Source of the DNA: Argentina anserina
Lineage: Eukaryota; Streptophyta; Magnoliopsida; Rosales; Rosaceae
Assembly (NCBI RefSeq): GCF_933775445.1
Contig: NC_065877.1
Span: 20,894,001 to 20,958,000, forward strand
Length of the DNA: 64,000 bases
Direction of reading: 5' to 3'
The notes under the pieces were generated by a model. It searched no databases. It saw only the letters and a program-made list of their open reading frames with translations, and was not told the origin of the DNA. The number at the start of each line of letters is the position of its first letter. Position 1 is the first letter of the stretch. Of this stretch, positions 1-10,420 are shown piece after piece. Made by a program: the position numbers and the translations under genes.

Positions 1-56
1 TTTATATTAGTGGCTAAACGATACTGTGAATGGTCAGGTTGCACTGATGCTTGCAG

Positions 57-1884
57 GTATGGGCTCAGCATCAGCGGATGTTTTCAGAACAGTACGTTAC
101 ACTTTTCTCTATATATGAACATTCTATACAAATGAAGCCAGTCTTGATCTTACAAACTAAGAGGTTGTGTGGTACTTTGTAAGATTTCAAATTTAATCAA
201 GAGACAAATGGAGAAGGATGTAGAAATATTTGTTACATGTAAATATTTAGTAACTCTTGTTTCTAAAACCCTTCTTCGTAAATTAGCGCTAAAAGGAACT
301 TAAGAAACTTATGTTGGGCATCTCTTTAGCATTGTGATAGCTGGCTGAGTTGTTTTCTCATTCATAAATCTTAATATTGTGGCAGGCAAGTTCTCGATGG
401 CAAAGAAGGCAAGCAAAAGTCTTGGTAAGAAATGATTATTTATTGTTGTCATACTTTTACATCAGTAAGCTTCATGAAATCATAATTTCATCAAAGCAAT
501 TCAAATTTTGCCTTGCCATTTAGCCAAAGACGTTTAAATAATACACTTAGTTGTCACTTACCCATTTAGATATATAATTGATTAAACAACACCATTCAGT
601 TGTTTTATCAAAATTTCTCCTGCAGATTTGAAGCTAGAAACTCATGATTGATTATCAGTCTTCTCTTGTAAAGTAACTCGCATACTTCTGGATCTTATGA
701 CTTAGTAGGAAATACACTTCTATTTTGACAGATTATCAGGCTACTAGTGTGAATCTAGGAAACATAAATTTGTACACTTGCTAAAAAGCAAAAAATAAAT
801 AAGATATCATGGTATTAAGTATCATACACAATATTGGTACCAGGATGCAAGCATAAGATGTAAATTGCCAACATATAAATACTGGTGGATGTTGATAACT
901 GTATAGGACAGTTATGGTTGTCAAATAGGGTGGGAAGGGGAGAAGATGGGAAACAAGAAGGGTATAGTTGTCACTCATGTTAAATAAGTTGTATTGGTTG
1001 TAGTTGTCTGAACCAAAGGTGTACTTAAATTGAAGTAATGATTGCATTCTACGCTCCATTTATATACTTCGGTGGTGTCATTGCAGGAAAAAGCGAAAGT
1101 GAGGATGAGAAAGCAAAAAGATTCAGACAAAACGGAATCATACTGGGATAATTTATGGGGCCAACCAAAAGACTACCAGACTTCAGGTATAAAACTTTTC
1201 CTTTAGTAAACCTCAGAATAATCATACTAGATAACTGAATGCGCACTACTGCCCTCATTTATGTATGGTCTGTATCATACTCTCACTATGTTAATATACC
1301 TTTGGATATCTTGATATGAATTTCATCTCAATGAAAATCATTCTCTGTAAAATATACCTTTCTTTGGTCACTACCTTTTCATAACACCACTAAAGAAAAC
1401 AAAAATGCTGCTTCTGCAGCTACAGATGCCTCAAATTTGATCCCGAGGACCATTTACTTAGAAATTTCATTACGTGATTGCTAAACTAACTTGCTTGATG
1501 CCTCAGCTGCACATAGCATGTTACCTTCCATTGAGTTTTATGTTTAATTTTAAGCTTGCATTTAGCAGACTCATCAAACAATTTATAGTTTCATGCTAGG
1601 ATTGTAGGCTTTTAGTTTAATCTGGAATGATTGTCTTTTCCAATCGTGACTTAAACTTCATTATGGTATATGCCTGTCCGATATTTTTGCATGAATCAAA
1701 AATAATGTTGTAGCAATTCTAAATTATATATATATATATATCTTTAATTGCAGAGGAGGAAACAAAAGAAAGAGCAAAGAGAGCTGCCGCTGCAGCTAGA
1801 AGATGGAGAGAGTACTCAAGGAGGGGTGCTGATAAGCCTCCTAGCTATAAACTTCCAGAGCAAATCTCCAACAATGAAAATTGA
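57..1884 (+). CDS. 3' exons of an unrecognised gene (partial)
   Basis: I do not recognise this gene. Four exons can be joined with GT-AG introns and compatible phases: 57-91, 386-424, 1087-1186 and 1754-1884, ending at a TGA. The 5' part lies outside the window. The visible C-terminus is about 100 residues. It is very rich in Lys, Arg, Glu and Ala, with a stretch reading SYWDNLWGQPKDYQ in exon 3 and an Ala/Arg run followed by RRWREYSRRGADKPPSYKLP in the last exon. The charge pattern suggests a helical, possibly nucleic-acid-binding or coiled-coil tail, but that is inference only. Joins to 1087 and 1754 are the firmest because phase 1/2 is satisfied and the acceptors follow pyrimidine- or AT-rich tracts. 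The first two small exons are less certain. Confidence 0.5.
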
Positions 1885-3722
1885 CCGCATAATTAGATTT
1901 AAGGCCATTAGTACGAATAGGCAATTGTACGTAATTAATTGATCATATATATAGTCTACACCTCCTGTAAATTTGTAATCCTGTGAAACTTGAAGTCTTG
2001 AACAGACTGTATAATCAGTATATATAGTTGCTACAAGATTACCACACAATGATCTATAAGTAAAACAGACTTGGAGAAATACCAAGTGTCCTGTGTCTTA
2101 TGTTTATTTGAAAACCATTACTGTAACAGGTTATATAATTGGTAATAAGTCCACTGCGTTTCTACATAATTGAGAAGTCGAGAATACCAATTGGTCATTC
2201 TTGACTGGGACAGGGTCAAAACAGATAGATATAGTGCACAGTTGGATACATGCAGATTCCATACACAGTTTAATAGTCATCTGAAGTCATCACAGTTGGA
2301 TTTATAGCCCAGTTGGAGCTTCTTATAGTTTGGCCGGTTGATCAAAGTAGACCAAAAAGTCCCATAATAGTAAGTTTGCTTCATAATACAAACTTTAAAT
2401 ACAGACGAATGAGTCGATGCCAAGTTGCATAAACAAAGCATATTAGATTAGATAAGTCGAGGCCATAGTTGACTACGAAGTCGATGTATATATATGTAGT
2501 GCACACATTTGAAGTATCTGCAGCTCTTTATTGGGTCTTTTTTTTTAAGTATCTAGGATTAAATAGTTTAGAATACGAAATAATTGATACGAATCAAAGG
2601 AAGCATAAGAAGACCCCAAGAGCATGGCGCATCATCTGTTCGGTGAGGAAGGTGGAAAGGAGATTTTTTAAGGGATGGCTGCCTCCACCATGTAATCAAA
2701 AGAAATCTAATACCATTCCACATTTCTTTGTTTATTACTTTTCTTATTTGTATTATATGGTTTGTATCATAGAATATTGATATGATAGGAACATAAAAAC
2801 GTTATTATCTAACCTTTTTTCCACGTGAACATGCATATTATTATGTTTGTTTTCATAAACCAAATGATATGTTCGCGTGCAGGTTGATACATGTAATGTT
2901 GTTCATTACCTATTTTCTATCATGAATATGCAAATCTTCATTACTTCACAAAAGGAGCTTAAAGACATCATGATCAACTTCGGATTGATTTCTGCAAGCG
3001 ATAAATGAGTAGGTGCTTCATTGTTACACATTGAGATTCATTATCTAATTTTGTTCACCAAATAACATTAAGGAAGAGTGCTATTAAATGATGCATGTTT
3101 CAACTTTGAGCTTAGAAAGCCAGATTAAAGTTGTCATTCAAATATTAAGCTCCTCAACCTTTTCTATTTTAGAACCCCGCGCCTGCTAGGTTAAGAACTT
3201 CACTGTGCTCAAAGCTGGGAGCCAGCCTCCATGTGAAACAATTGTTAGTGGCAACATGGCTCCACGTATTGGCCTTGCAATAATTATATCATTGTCCTTG
3301 ATTATTGTGGCCATTTTGATTTAGCTTATTAGTCTCTACTTGGTTTGAAAAAAAGTTAATCATTTTACAAACAGCATGGAGATTTTTTTTAAATAGCAGA
3401 GATGTCACATCTATTAATAAAATAAAAAATTAAATTACCAATTTATTAAAAAATTTATGACGGTGAGTCATAAAAAACAAATCTAAACTTAAAACCTAAT
3501 TTCATCTAAACTAATAGAACCTTAAAAATAATAGTCCACGAGAAACCGAGATTTTCCTCTCATTTGTAAAAGAAACCGTAAAATTATTAAAATATGATAT
3601 ATGAGACCAGAATTAAAATTGTGTCATGTTAAAATTTGTGAAGCTGCTAATATCAATCATGCATCTTTAATATTGTTTATCTGATGCTTGGGTTTAGTCT
3701 CTCTATTCAATATGTTTAGTAG
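1885..3722. other. Intergenic, no gene seen
   Basis: AT-rich sequence with short ORFs only. The longest (about 100 codons near 2469) has no recognisable motif and no supporting splice structure. I see no convincing promoter or repeat boundary here. Confidence 0.6.
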
Positions 3723-3730
3723 ACCAAGAG

Positions 3731-4799
3731 CAAGGACTAAAATATCTATAATTTTCTCTATATTTCCACAAAAGTTTCCATTTTTCGATAGAAATTTTCG
3801 AAATTTCTCGATATATCCGAAAATTTTTAAAATTTCCCAATATTTTCATAATATCGCTACGTGTCAAGTCAAATTTAAATAAAATAAAAAATCATTGGTT
3901 AAGAGAATCAAACCTCTTATCAATCCTTTTGCAAGCAGAAAGTTATAGTCAACACTACACCAACTTATTGTTATATATGACTCTTTTTATTATATATTGC
4001 ATTACATATTTCAACATTCATCTAAAATTGAAATAAAACCGAACTAGTTGTTGAAGGGAATCAAACCCCTTTGGTCTAGGAGGAAGCAATGATGAACTTT
4101 ACCCTTATGGGGGAAATTCAACATGCCTTATCTACCATATTTATTCTCTAATGAGATGTAATCAAGTGAAAACATATGGACACAATTTGATGCACAATCT
4201 TCACAAATCGATGATTATGGTCAAAGTCGAGAAATGCTTGATTCAAACGGGAACTACCAATAGCACAATCCACATTTAATCACTCATGACTCATATGGTT
4301 GGCATATAAGTCAATGTATGAAAAATTAGAAATATGAGGTATCATTTAATGACTATTCTTCACAATGTACTCAGAAATTTACTCAAAAACATGATGAAAA
4401 TAATGAAAATTTTGTACCTCATAGATCATTTATGTGATTCTAAATCACTCATGTAATTTAATGTTTAATGTATCATATATAAATAAGGTGTGATGAGCTA
4501 GTCTCCCTTTAGGTAAATATATATATATATATTAAGTATATTTTTAATAGTGATCGACGATTATTTCACCTCAAATTACTATAACTTATTATAAATTAAT
4601 AATTATATAATAATTTCTTATGACATATAATAGATAATTGATCATATAAACATTTCTTAAAATGTCATTCAAAATTTTCATATTTTTATATAAATTTCTA
4701 TTAATTTTCTTAATTATTTTTTTAAAAACGAAATTTTCGTAGAAATTTCTAATTTTCAGATCATCGATATTTCCGTTCTCACCGATATTTCATTCCTTG
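3731..4799. mobile_element. Non-autonomous hAT-type DNA transposon (1.07 kb)
   Basis: The element starts CAAGGACTAAAATATC and ends with the near-inverse GATATTTCATTCCTTG, giving imperfect terminal inverted repeats of about 16 bp. It is flanked on both sides by the same 8-bp direct repeat, ACCAAGAG (3723-3730 and 4800-4807), the target-site length made by hAT transposases. The subterminal regions are full of GAAATTT and CGATATTT motifs in both orientations, as expected for transposase binding sites. No transposase-like ORF is present, so movement would need an enzyme supplied in trans. Confidence 0.8.
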
Positions 4800-5082
4800 A
4801 CCAAGAGAGCAGGTAGTACGTGGAGAGTTTATCTTGTAGTCATGTTCTTGTAACTTGTAAGTGAATTAAAATGAATAATACTCTTAAAAATATATAAAAA
4901 TATATGTAACAAAATTTAACCCAAGATACATGCAAGACCAATGCACTAAAGCTGTACTATAACATATTTATTACATTTACAAATTTGATGGCCACTTTGT
5001 AGCCTAGCTGAACTTATTTGCAAGAAAATTCAAGCAAAAAATGGAAATGTGAAAGAACAAAAAAAAAAAGTCTCTGCCAATG

Positions 5083-5871
5083 CTATCTTACTGTTGATGC
5101 AACTGTATGAGCCCAGAACTTAAGATGATGCTTCATGTCTTTATCTAAAGCAGATGGAACTCTCCAGTTGATCAATTGGTTCTCTTTTCTTTGATATTCC
5201 AAAGCTTCCCAAGCTTCAGACAGGTAAGGCCTCGAAACAACGTGTGAATGATGATGACTTCCATCAGATATACTCTTCTCTTCATCTCTATCTTCTTTCC
5301 CAACTTCCTCACTGACTCCATGTCTTTGCAAGCCGGGAATTATTGCAACAAGATTGGAGTCCTTGTTGTCTTCCTCCGTGAACACAAACCCCAGATCCAT
5401 GAACCCTTTCAGCTCGTCGAACTCCAGGTCTGACAAGCTCTTGCTGCTACCTGAACTCTTCCTTCTTTTTGCTCTTTCACTGTGCAACACCCTTTTCTTC
5501 AATGGAGCTGAGCCAACCTCGAGTTCTTGTTTCACAGGGACACTCTCTCTGGAGAAGTCTGTAAGGACTTCTTTGCCGGAAGGGATTGCCTGAAGCTTTG
5601 GTGACCGAGTTGGGAGAACCGAGTGCGGAGAGACGCTCGAGTCGGAGAAAAGGCTTTGATTGATATCGAGGATTTGGTCACTTAGTGACCTGACGATTAG
5701 GGTTGGTAACCCTGAAGGGTTTGGTTCTTGGAGTATCGATATCTGATCTTCTTGGTCCAGCTGGAGACTTGGGTTGCCTTCTGCTGCTGCATGCGGTTTG
5801 GAGCTGAAAACTGCGTGTTGAAACCAGAAGGAATCAAAGAGGTTGAGCAGAGGTACTTCGTCGGCAGCCAT
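5083..5871 (-). CDS. DUF1685 family protein
   Basis: Single-exon gene of 262 residues, a plausible full length for this plant-specific family. The conserved DUF1685 signature lies at residues 146-183: a Leu/Ser-rich lead-in, then DLEFDELKGFMDLGFVF, followed by a segment ending in IIPGLQR. The C-terminal signature is at residues 214-262, with RPYLSEAW, NWRVP and DMKHHLKFWAHTVASTVR. A basic stretch around residues 124-138 could act as a nuclear localisation signal. The N-terminal 100 residues are low in conserved features and Ser/Pro rich. Start at 5871 is chosen because MAADE is the first in-frame Met. No biochemical function is established for the domain as far as I know. It is the only confident gene between 2 and 36 kb, surrounded by repeats. 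Confidence 0.85.
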   Translation of the reverse strand: MAADEVPLLNLFDSFWFQHAVFSSKPHAAAEGNPSLQLDQEDQISILQEPNPSGLPTLIVRSLSDQILDINQSLFSDSSVSPHSVLPTRSPKLQAIPSGKEVLTDFSRESVPVKQELEVGSAPLKKRVLHSERAKRRKSSGSSKSLSDLEFDELKGFMDLGFVFTEEDNKDSNLVAIIPGLQRHGVSEEVGKEDRDEEKSISDGSHHHSHVVSRPYLSEAWEALEYQRKENQLINWRVPSALDKDMKHHLKFWAHTVASTVR

Positions 5872-6281
5872 TTGTGTTGGCTTTAATGGAGAACACAGAG
5901 TTTCGAGGTCAGAGGTGAGGACGAACAGGTTTGGTTTCGCTAATTGTAGATAAGAACAAGAAGGATGGGGATGAGTACCTGGTCGACGTCGTGTATGTAT
6001 TGGGAATTGGCTTTAACTTGTTTCAGGCTCTGATCGGTTGCAAGTGTTTGTTTATATATTATGTAGTTAAGGCAAGTTGCTTGGTTTTTGAAGTAGATAT
6101 ACAAGACGTGGTAATGCATACAGTGGGCACATTTATATGCCATGCGCTCCAGCACATTCTCTTCTGTGATTCCAATTCGTTCATAGATAAGAAAGATGGA
6201 AGGGTTTCAACTTTTACCCACGTGGCGAAAAAGGTACTGTGGCACTTGTCATGTCGAATTATGATTTACTTCCCGAATTCA

Positions 6282-6939
6282 TTATGTGAATTTCATTTTG
6301 TCAGGTGCAAGGAGGCAAACTAGCAGTGAGTCACAGGAAGCAAACCGCCGATTAGAAATAAGCTCATATCCAGTCATCAATAGACTACCTCTCAAACCGG
6401 AGTTTCTTCCATCCACCTTGTGGATCTTCACCTGCAGTTTCACTAACGGAGTATAAACCGCACACGTTGTTATCCACTTAGCCTGCTCCAAAAAAATGAA
6501 CAGTAAAAATAGAATTACCAATTATCATATATTGAGTCTTAGTGGTCCATGTTCGTCTCCATCCTTTTAAACTTAACAAACCCATATTCTTTTCCTTTCA
6601 TTTGAAGAAGCTTCTATTCAAATTTTTGTTTCGTTTTCGACTTGAATTTTTATTTCTCTAAGTTGAACAAAATTTAATTAAGATGTTGTTAAACGGTTGA
6701 ACCATTCAAAACGTGGTGAGAAGAGATAAACATGGTCAACGACGTGCAGTCGGTGCAGAGAATGGACAAGAGAGAAGAAAATGTCATATTACGGTTCAAT
6801 GTGAGCAGACTTAGGATATAAATAGATTTACCAAAATCAAAGAAGAGAGCTTGCCAAGACTTCGATTCTCGCCGGTGAAGTTCAAGAACACAAACTGCCT
6901 CCTCACCGATTTCGTGGAATACGAGCTTAAATCCAACAT
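6282..6939 (-). CDS. Possible small two-exon gene, 102 aa, unknown
   Basis: A tentative model. Exon 1 (6939-6832) encodes 36 residues beginning MLDLSSYSTK and ends at a GTAAAT donor. Exon 2 (6482-6282) starts after a T-rich tract ending GGAGCAG and stays open for 66 codons to a TAA. Both ends are phase 0. A long CT run (GA on the plus strand, 7042-7107) lies about 100 bp upstream of the ATG, a common feature of plant 5' UTRs. I recognise no domain. It could equally be a non-coding transcript or chance open frame; an alternative frame through exon 1 is also open. Confidence 0.3.
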
Positions 6940-7037
6940 GCAATTGGAGGCTTTTGGCTTTTGTAGAGAATAGGAAAAGGAACCGACAATTTGGTGAGGC
7001 GGCGGTGCGGCAGAGAGAAAAGTTTCGCCGACTTTAT

Positions 7038-7041
<4 letters not shown>

Positions 7042-7107
<66 letters not shown>
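7042..7107. repeat. (GA)33 microsatellite
   Basis: Uninterrupted 66-bp GA run. It creates several artificial Arg-Glu and Leu-Ser open frames on both strands, which are not genes. Confidence 0.97.
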
Positions 7108-7112
<5 letters not shown>

Positions 7113-7729
7113 GAAAGCTGAAAACAAAGGAGCGTCCTTCGATTTTTTTCTTTGTAGAAGTTATTTTATTTTATTTTTTTATTTTAATAAAACGTTCACA
7201 GAGAGATGTTATTGGAGTTAGCAAAACTCAATATTGACTCAAATATGTGGATATAATAATATCATGTCACCCAAGTGAACGTTCACACGGTGAGTGGAAG
7301 AATTTTCGCTCTCAAACACATAAGTAAACAATATAGATATTGAAGAAAGCATATCACAATCATACTAAAAACCGTCACCCCTATCATTGTAATGCATACA
7401 AAAGTTAGTATAGAAAGTACACCACACAATCCCTTCTTTGGAAAAATAGAAAGTACATGTCATTACGAATTTGACATATTTTTTGGTAGAATTTTCAGAG
7501 TTCCAGACTATTTGTAGCGATTTATCAAAATTTCATCAAAATTGGATCAAGTGGTGACGTGGCAGTTTCTTATTAGTTGAAAGTCTAACTTGACAATCAA
7601 GACAAGCTGCCAGCTTTTCACCTCTTATCCGATTGAAAGCCATGAGTCATATGACATGTCACTGTGAGTTAAGAAAGAAGTGGAGTGATATGGTGTTGCT
7701 ATGTGGCATGAAACCACCAATGGCGAGTC

Positions 7730-8525
7730 GACACGTGGTAATTTTTCATTTATAAATAGGGAGATCAGCTGCATTGGTTTTCATTTTGGAGAGAATATTT
7801 CTCTCTCTATTGTCTCTCTTCTATTTATTATTATTTTCTTAGTTCTTGTAACGAAAGTTACACCGATCATAACTTTTGAGTCGTAATTCTAATTCTTGAT
7901 CGACGAGCGGCTATAGGTTCGTATTGACAAATTTTATCTATCTAGATCTAATGGTGATTTTTAGAAGGCTCAGTTTAGGGTTCCATTTACATTCAGTATA
8001 CGGGGTGACGTGACGAGGTGAGTGGTTTATGTACTATGTTTCAAATGTTCTTATATGCTTTTAAAATAGTTGAAAAGCATAATTTTGTTATATTTATAAA
8101 TATCTCTCTTTTTAAGTGAAACATGTCGATTTGTGAACTGTGTTAGATTATACGTATTATGATGTTTAAATTATTGTTTGACACTAGTCATAGAACATCT
8201 GAACTTCTTGATTAGATTATGCCGAAGTATGGCACATGTGGCACACGATCATTAGTTGTCTATGGGGATCACTAAATTGAAAGATAACATATAAGAAATG
8301 ATTGTGCGATGTGACGCATTGTTGTGAACTATGTTTATATGATATTCTATTGTCTTATAGCGTGTGTAAAATGACATAGCTTTACTTGCATATTACATTA
8401 CCCACTCACTGAACACGTGCTTTTGCTTACCCACCCATTTATACACTATTTTGCATAGAAGTGCAAATTTGTCGAGTCAGGAATGGATTTGACGAGCCTA
8501 GAATGAAAAACCTAGAAAGACTATT
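7730..8525 (+). repeat. LTR-like fragment, copy A of a dispersed family
   Basis: Recognisably similar to 22525-23208 (plus) and to the reverse complement of 34109-34915. Shared landmarks in order are a GTTCGTATTGACA block, a TAGA..GGCTC(A/G)GTTT block near 7970, a GAGGTGAGTGGTT-like block near 8015, and a block describing TTTGCATAGAAGTGCAAATTT near 8455. Upstream is TATAAATAGG (about 7750) and a CT-rich stretch, resembling an LTR promoter. The right end lacks the TGACA terminus of the other two copies, so this copy is truncated. Boundaries are approximate. Confidence 0.5.
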
Positions 8526-8972
8526 TTAAAAGTTGTATAGTCTCAGGTTTTCACAAGTATTTAATGCATCAATAGTAATTTCAATCTCGAGTCCTAGACT
8601 ATGAATTTTGTATAACTAGCCAAAGCAACATGAGAGGGTTAGCTCCCCTACCTGGAATGATGTGCATAAATCCCGAGTCCAAAACGTAAGTTCCCACTCC
8701 AAGGATCGAACAACTCTTGTAACACCTTTTCTGAATTCCAACGAAATGTAGAAGAGTCAATCTCAGATCTGAGACTCGTAGATTAATGACTCGACCTTCT
8801 TTCCTAGTTTGACCAAGAAAGTCAAAGTTTGACTTTCCATTGACTAAGTCTTTCCTTGTTTGACCAGGAGTCGACTTTGTTGACCTCGTTTGACCTTTTA
8901 TCGACTAATTATCGGATAACCCGAAAACAGTTTAACTTTAGTCGTCGAATGATATTAAGCATGCATTAAGGT

Positions 8973-9499
8973 TAGAGGTGGGCACGGGACGGGATAGAAC
9001 GGGATGAGGCTCATCCCACGTCCCGTCCCACTTTTTTGAATCGGGACGGAACAAGAGTTTTTAAGAATGCGTCCCACTCGAGATTAATCTCGGTTGGGAC
9101 GGGACGGGACGAGACAAATCCCACATTCCTATGAAGTTAAATAAAAACCTATATTTTTACTTTTTCATTAACAAAGTAACATTTAATAATGAAATTTTAA
9201 CAAAAAAAATACATATTATGTTCAAAATATTATAATTTACCATTATTATTTGAGTTGATATAATTTTGGAGTTATTAAAAACATAAATTAGTTTAATTTT
9301 GATACAAATATATAAGAATTTTTAAGTTTTCATTAAACGTGGGACGGAACGGGACCAAGCGGGATATAAATTATTCGTCCCACGTCCCATCTCATTATTA
9401 TGAAACGGGACGGGACGAACGTTTTTAGATTTCCGTCCCGTCCCGTCCCTATGAATTTCAGGACGGGATCGAGATTTCCGTTTTATATGCCCACCCGTA
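8973..9499. mobile_element. Non-autonomous hAT element with GGGACGGG arrays
   Basis: Terminal inverted repeats are TAGAGGTGGGCA at the left and TGCCCACCCGTA at the right (10 of 12 positions match), the TAGRGGTGGGCA type common in plant hAT elements. Both flanks carry ATTAAGGT (8965-8972 and 9500-9507), an exact 8-bp target duplication. Both end regions are packed with GGGACGGGA and its complement TCCCGTCCC, while the centre is AT-rich. There is no coding capacity. Confidence 0.88.
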
Positions 9500-10152
9500 A
9501 TTAAGGTTAAAGACACTTAGAAATATATCAACGATTTATTTAAATTACCAACACATTTTCTAAGTTTAAAGAGTTCTCGATTTCTGAACCGAGCGGAAAT
9601 CGTAACTATCGATTAGTCTTCGTCGCGGATTGAAATTACATTTTTACTAAGTTATCTTTAGTTAAAAAATAGCAGTAAAAGGTAAACTATATCAGTTAAA
9701 GGATAAACCTTAAATAGTAAACAGGTAAACAGTAAAACTGTTTTTTCCATCAGGGTAAAATGGTAATTTCACATATAAGTAAAACTGTCAAAAGGTTAAT
9801 AGTAAATCAGTAAAAACCCAGGGGATTTACCCCATGCTTCTCCGATCATAAATCCGGTAGCAAAACTCGACTCTAATCATTCCAACTTCAATATACAAAA
9901 CTAGCATAACATCACCAAGAATCCAATAACACCAACAAACAACACAGAAGCTAAAAAACTGGTTTTCTACCTCAATTGAACTAAAAAATGCATAATTAGT
10001 ATCCTATGGCTCCTACTTGCTTCAGTTCAAGTCGCTGCACTACCACTTGCTTCTGCTGCTACCAAAATCTTCCTAGGTCTCGCATTGGTCGTCTAAACGT
10101 CAAGGACTGAAAGAAAGGATTTATTAGGAAAATGGGTTCATTGGCAGTATGA

Positions 10153-10408
10153 TGTAGATAAACATAGCACAGATGGAGCAATATTTTCTCTTAGTTGTAT
10201 TGATCAGTTTGAACTTACAAGTGTGGGAATATATATGAAACCAGTATAACACAGTGGATAAAACTGAAGCCATGCTGCAGCATGGAATGCAGCAGGCAAC
10301 CTAATCACAGATCCATAAATCTAGCAATAGAAGATTACATACACAATCTCATTTGTCACCAAATCACCTCAATAGATTTAGTACCATACTTATCACCATG
10401 CTTCAATA
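10153..10408 (-). repeat. 3' LTR of the young copia element
   Basis: Direct repeat partner of 14869-15124. Plus-strand ends are TGTAGATAAAC and CATGCTTCAATA. The inner edge abuts the purine tract. Confidence 0.93.
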
Positions 10409-10420
10409 CTCCCCCTCAAG
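10409..10420 (-). other. Polypurine tract of the young copia element
   Basis: Minus-strand CTTGAGGGGGAGT-type tract immediately upstream of the 3' LTR. In such elements it primes plus-strand DNA synthesis. It overlaps the gag-pol stop codon at 10416-10418. Confidence 0.8.

Noticed and set aside
5931..6323. Plus-strand frame of 130 codons just upstream of the DUF1685 gene
   Set aside because: It starts within the probable DUF1685 promoter, has no domain, and its hydrophobic patches look like chance.
6927..7237. Open frames of alternating Arg-Glu or Leu-Ser over the GA tract on both strands
   Set aside because: They are created by the dinucleotide repeat and have no coding context.
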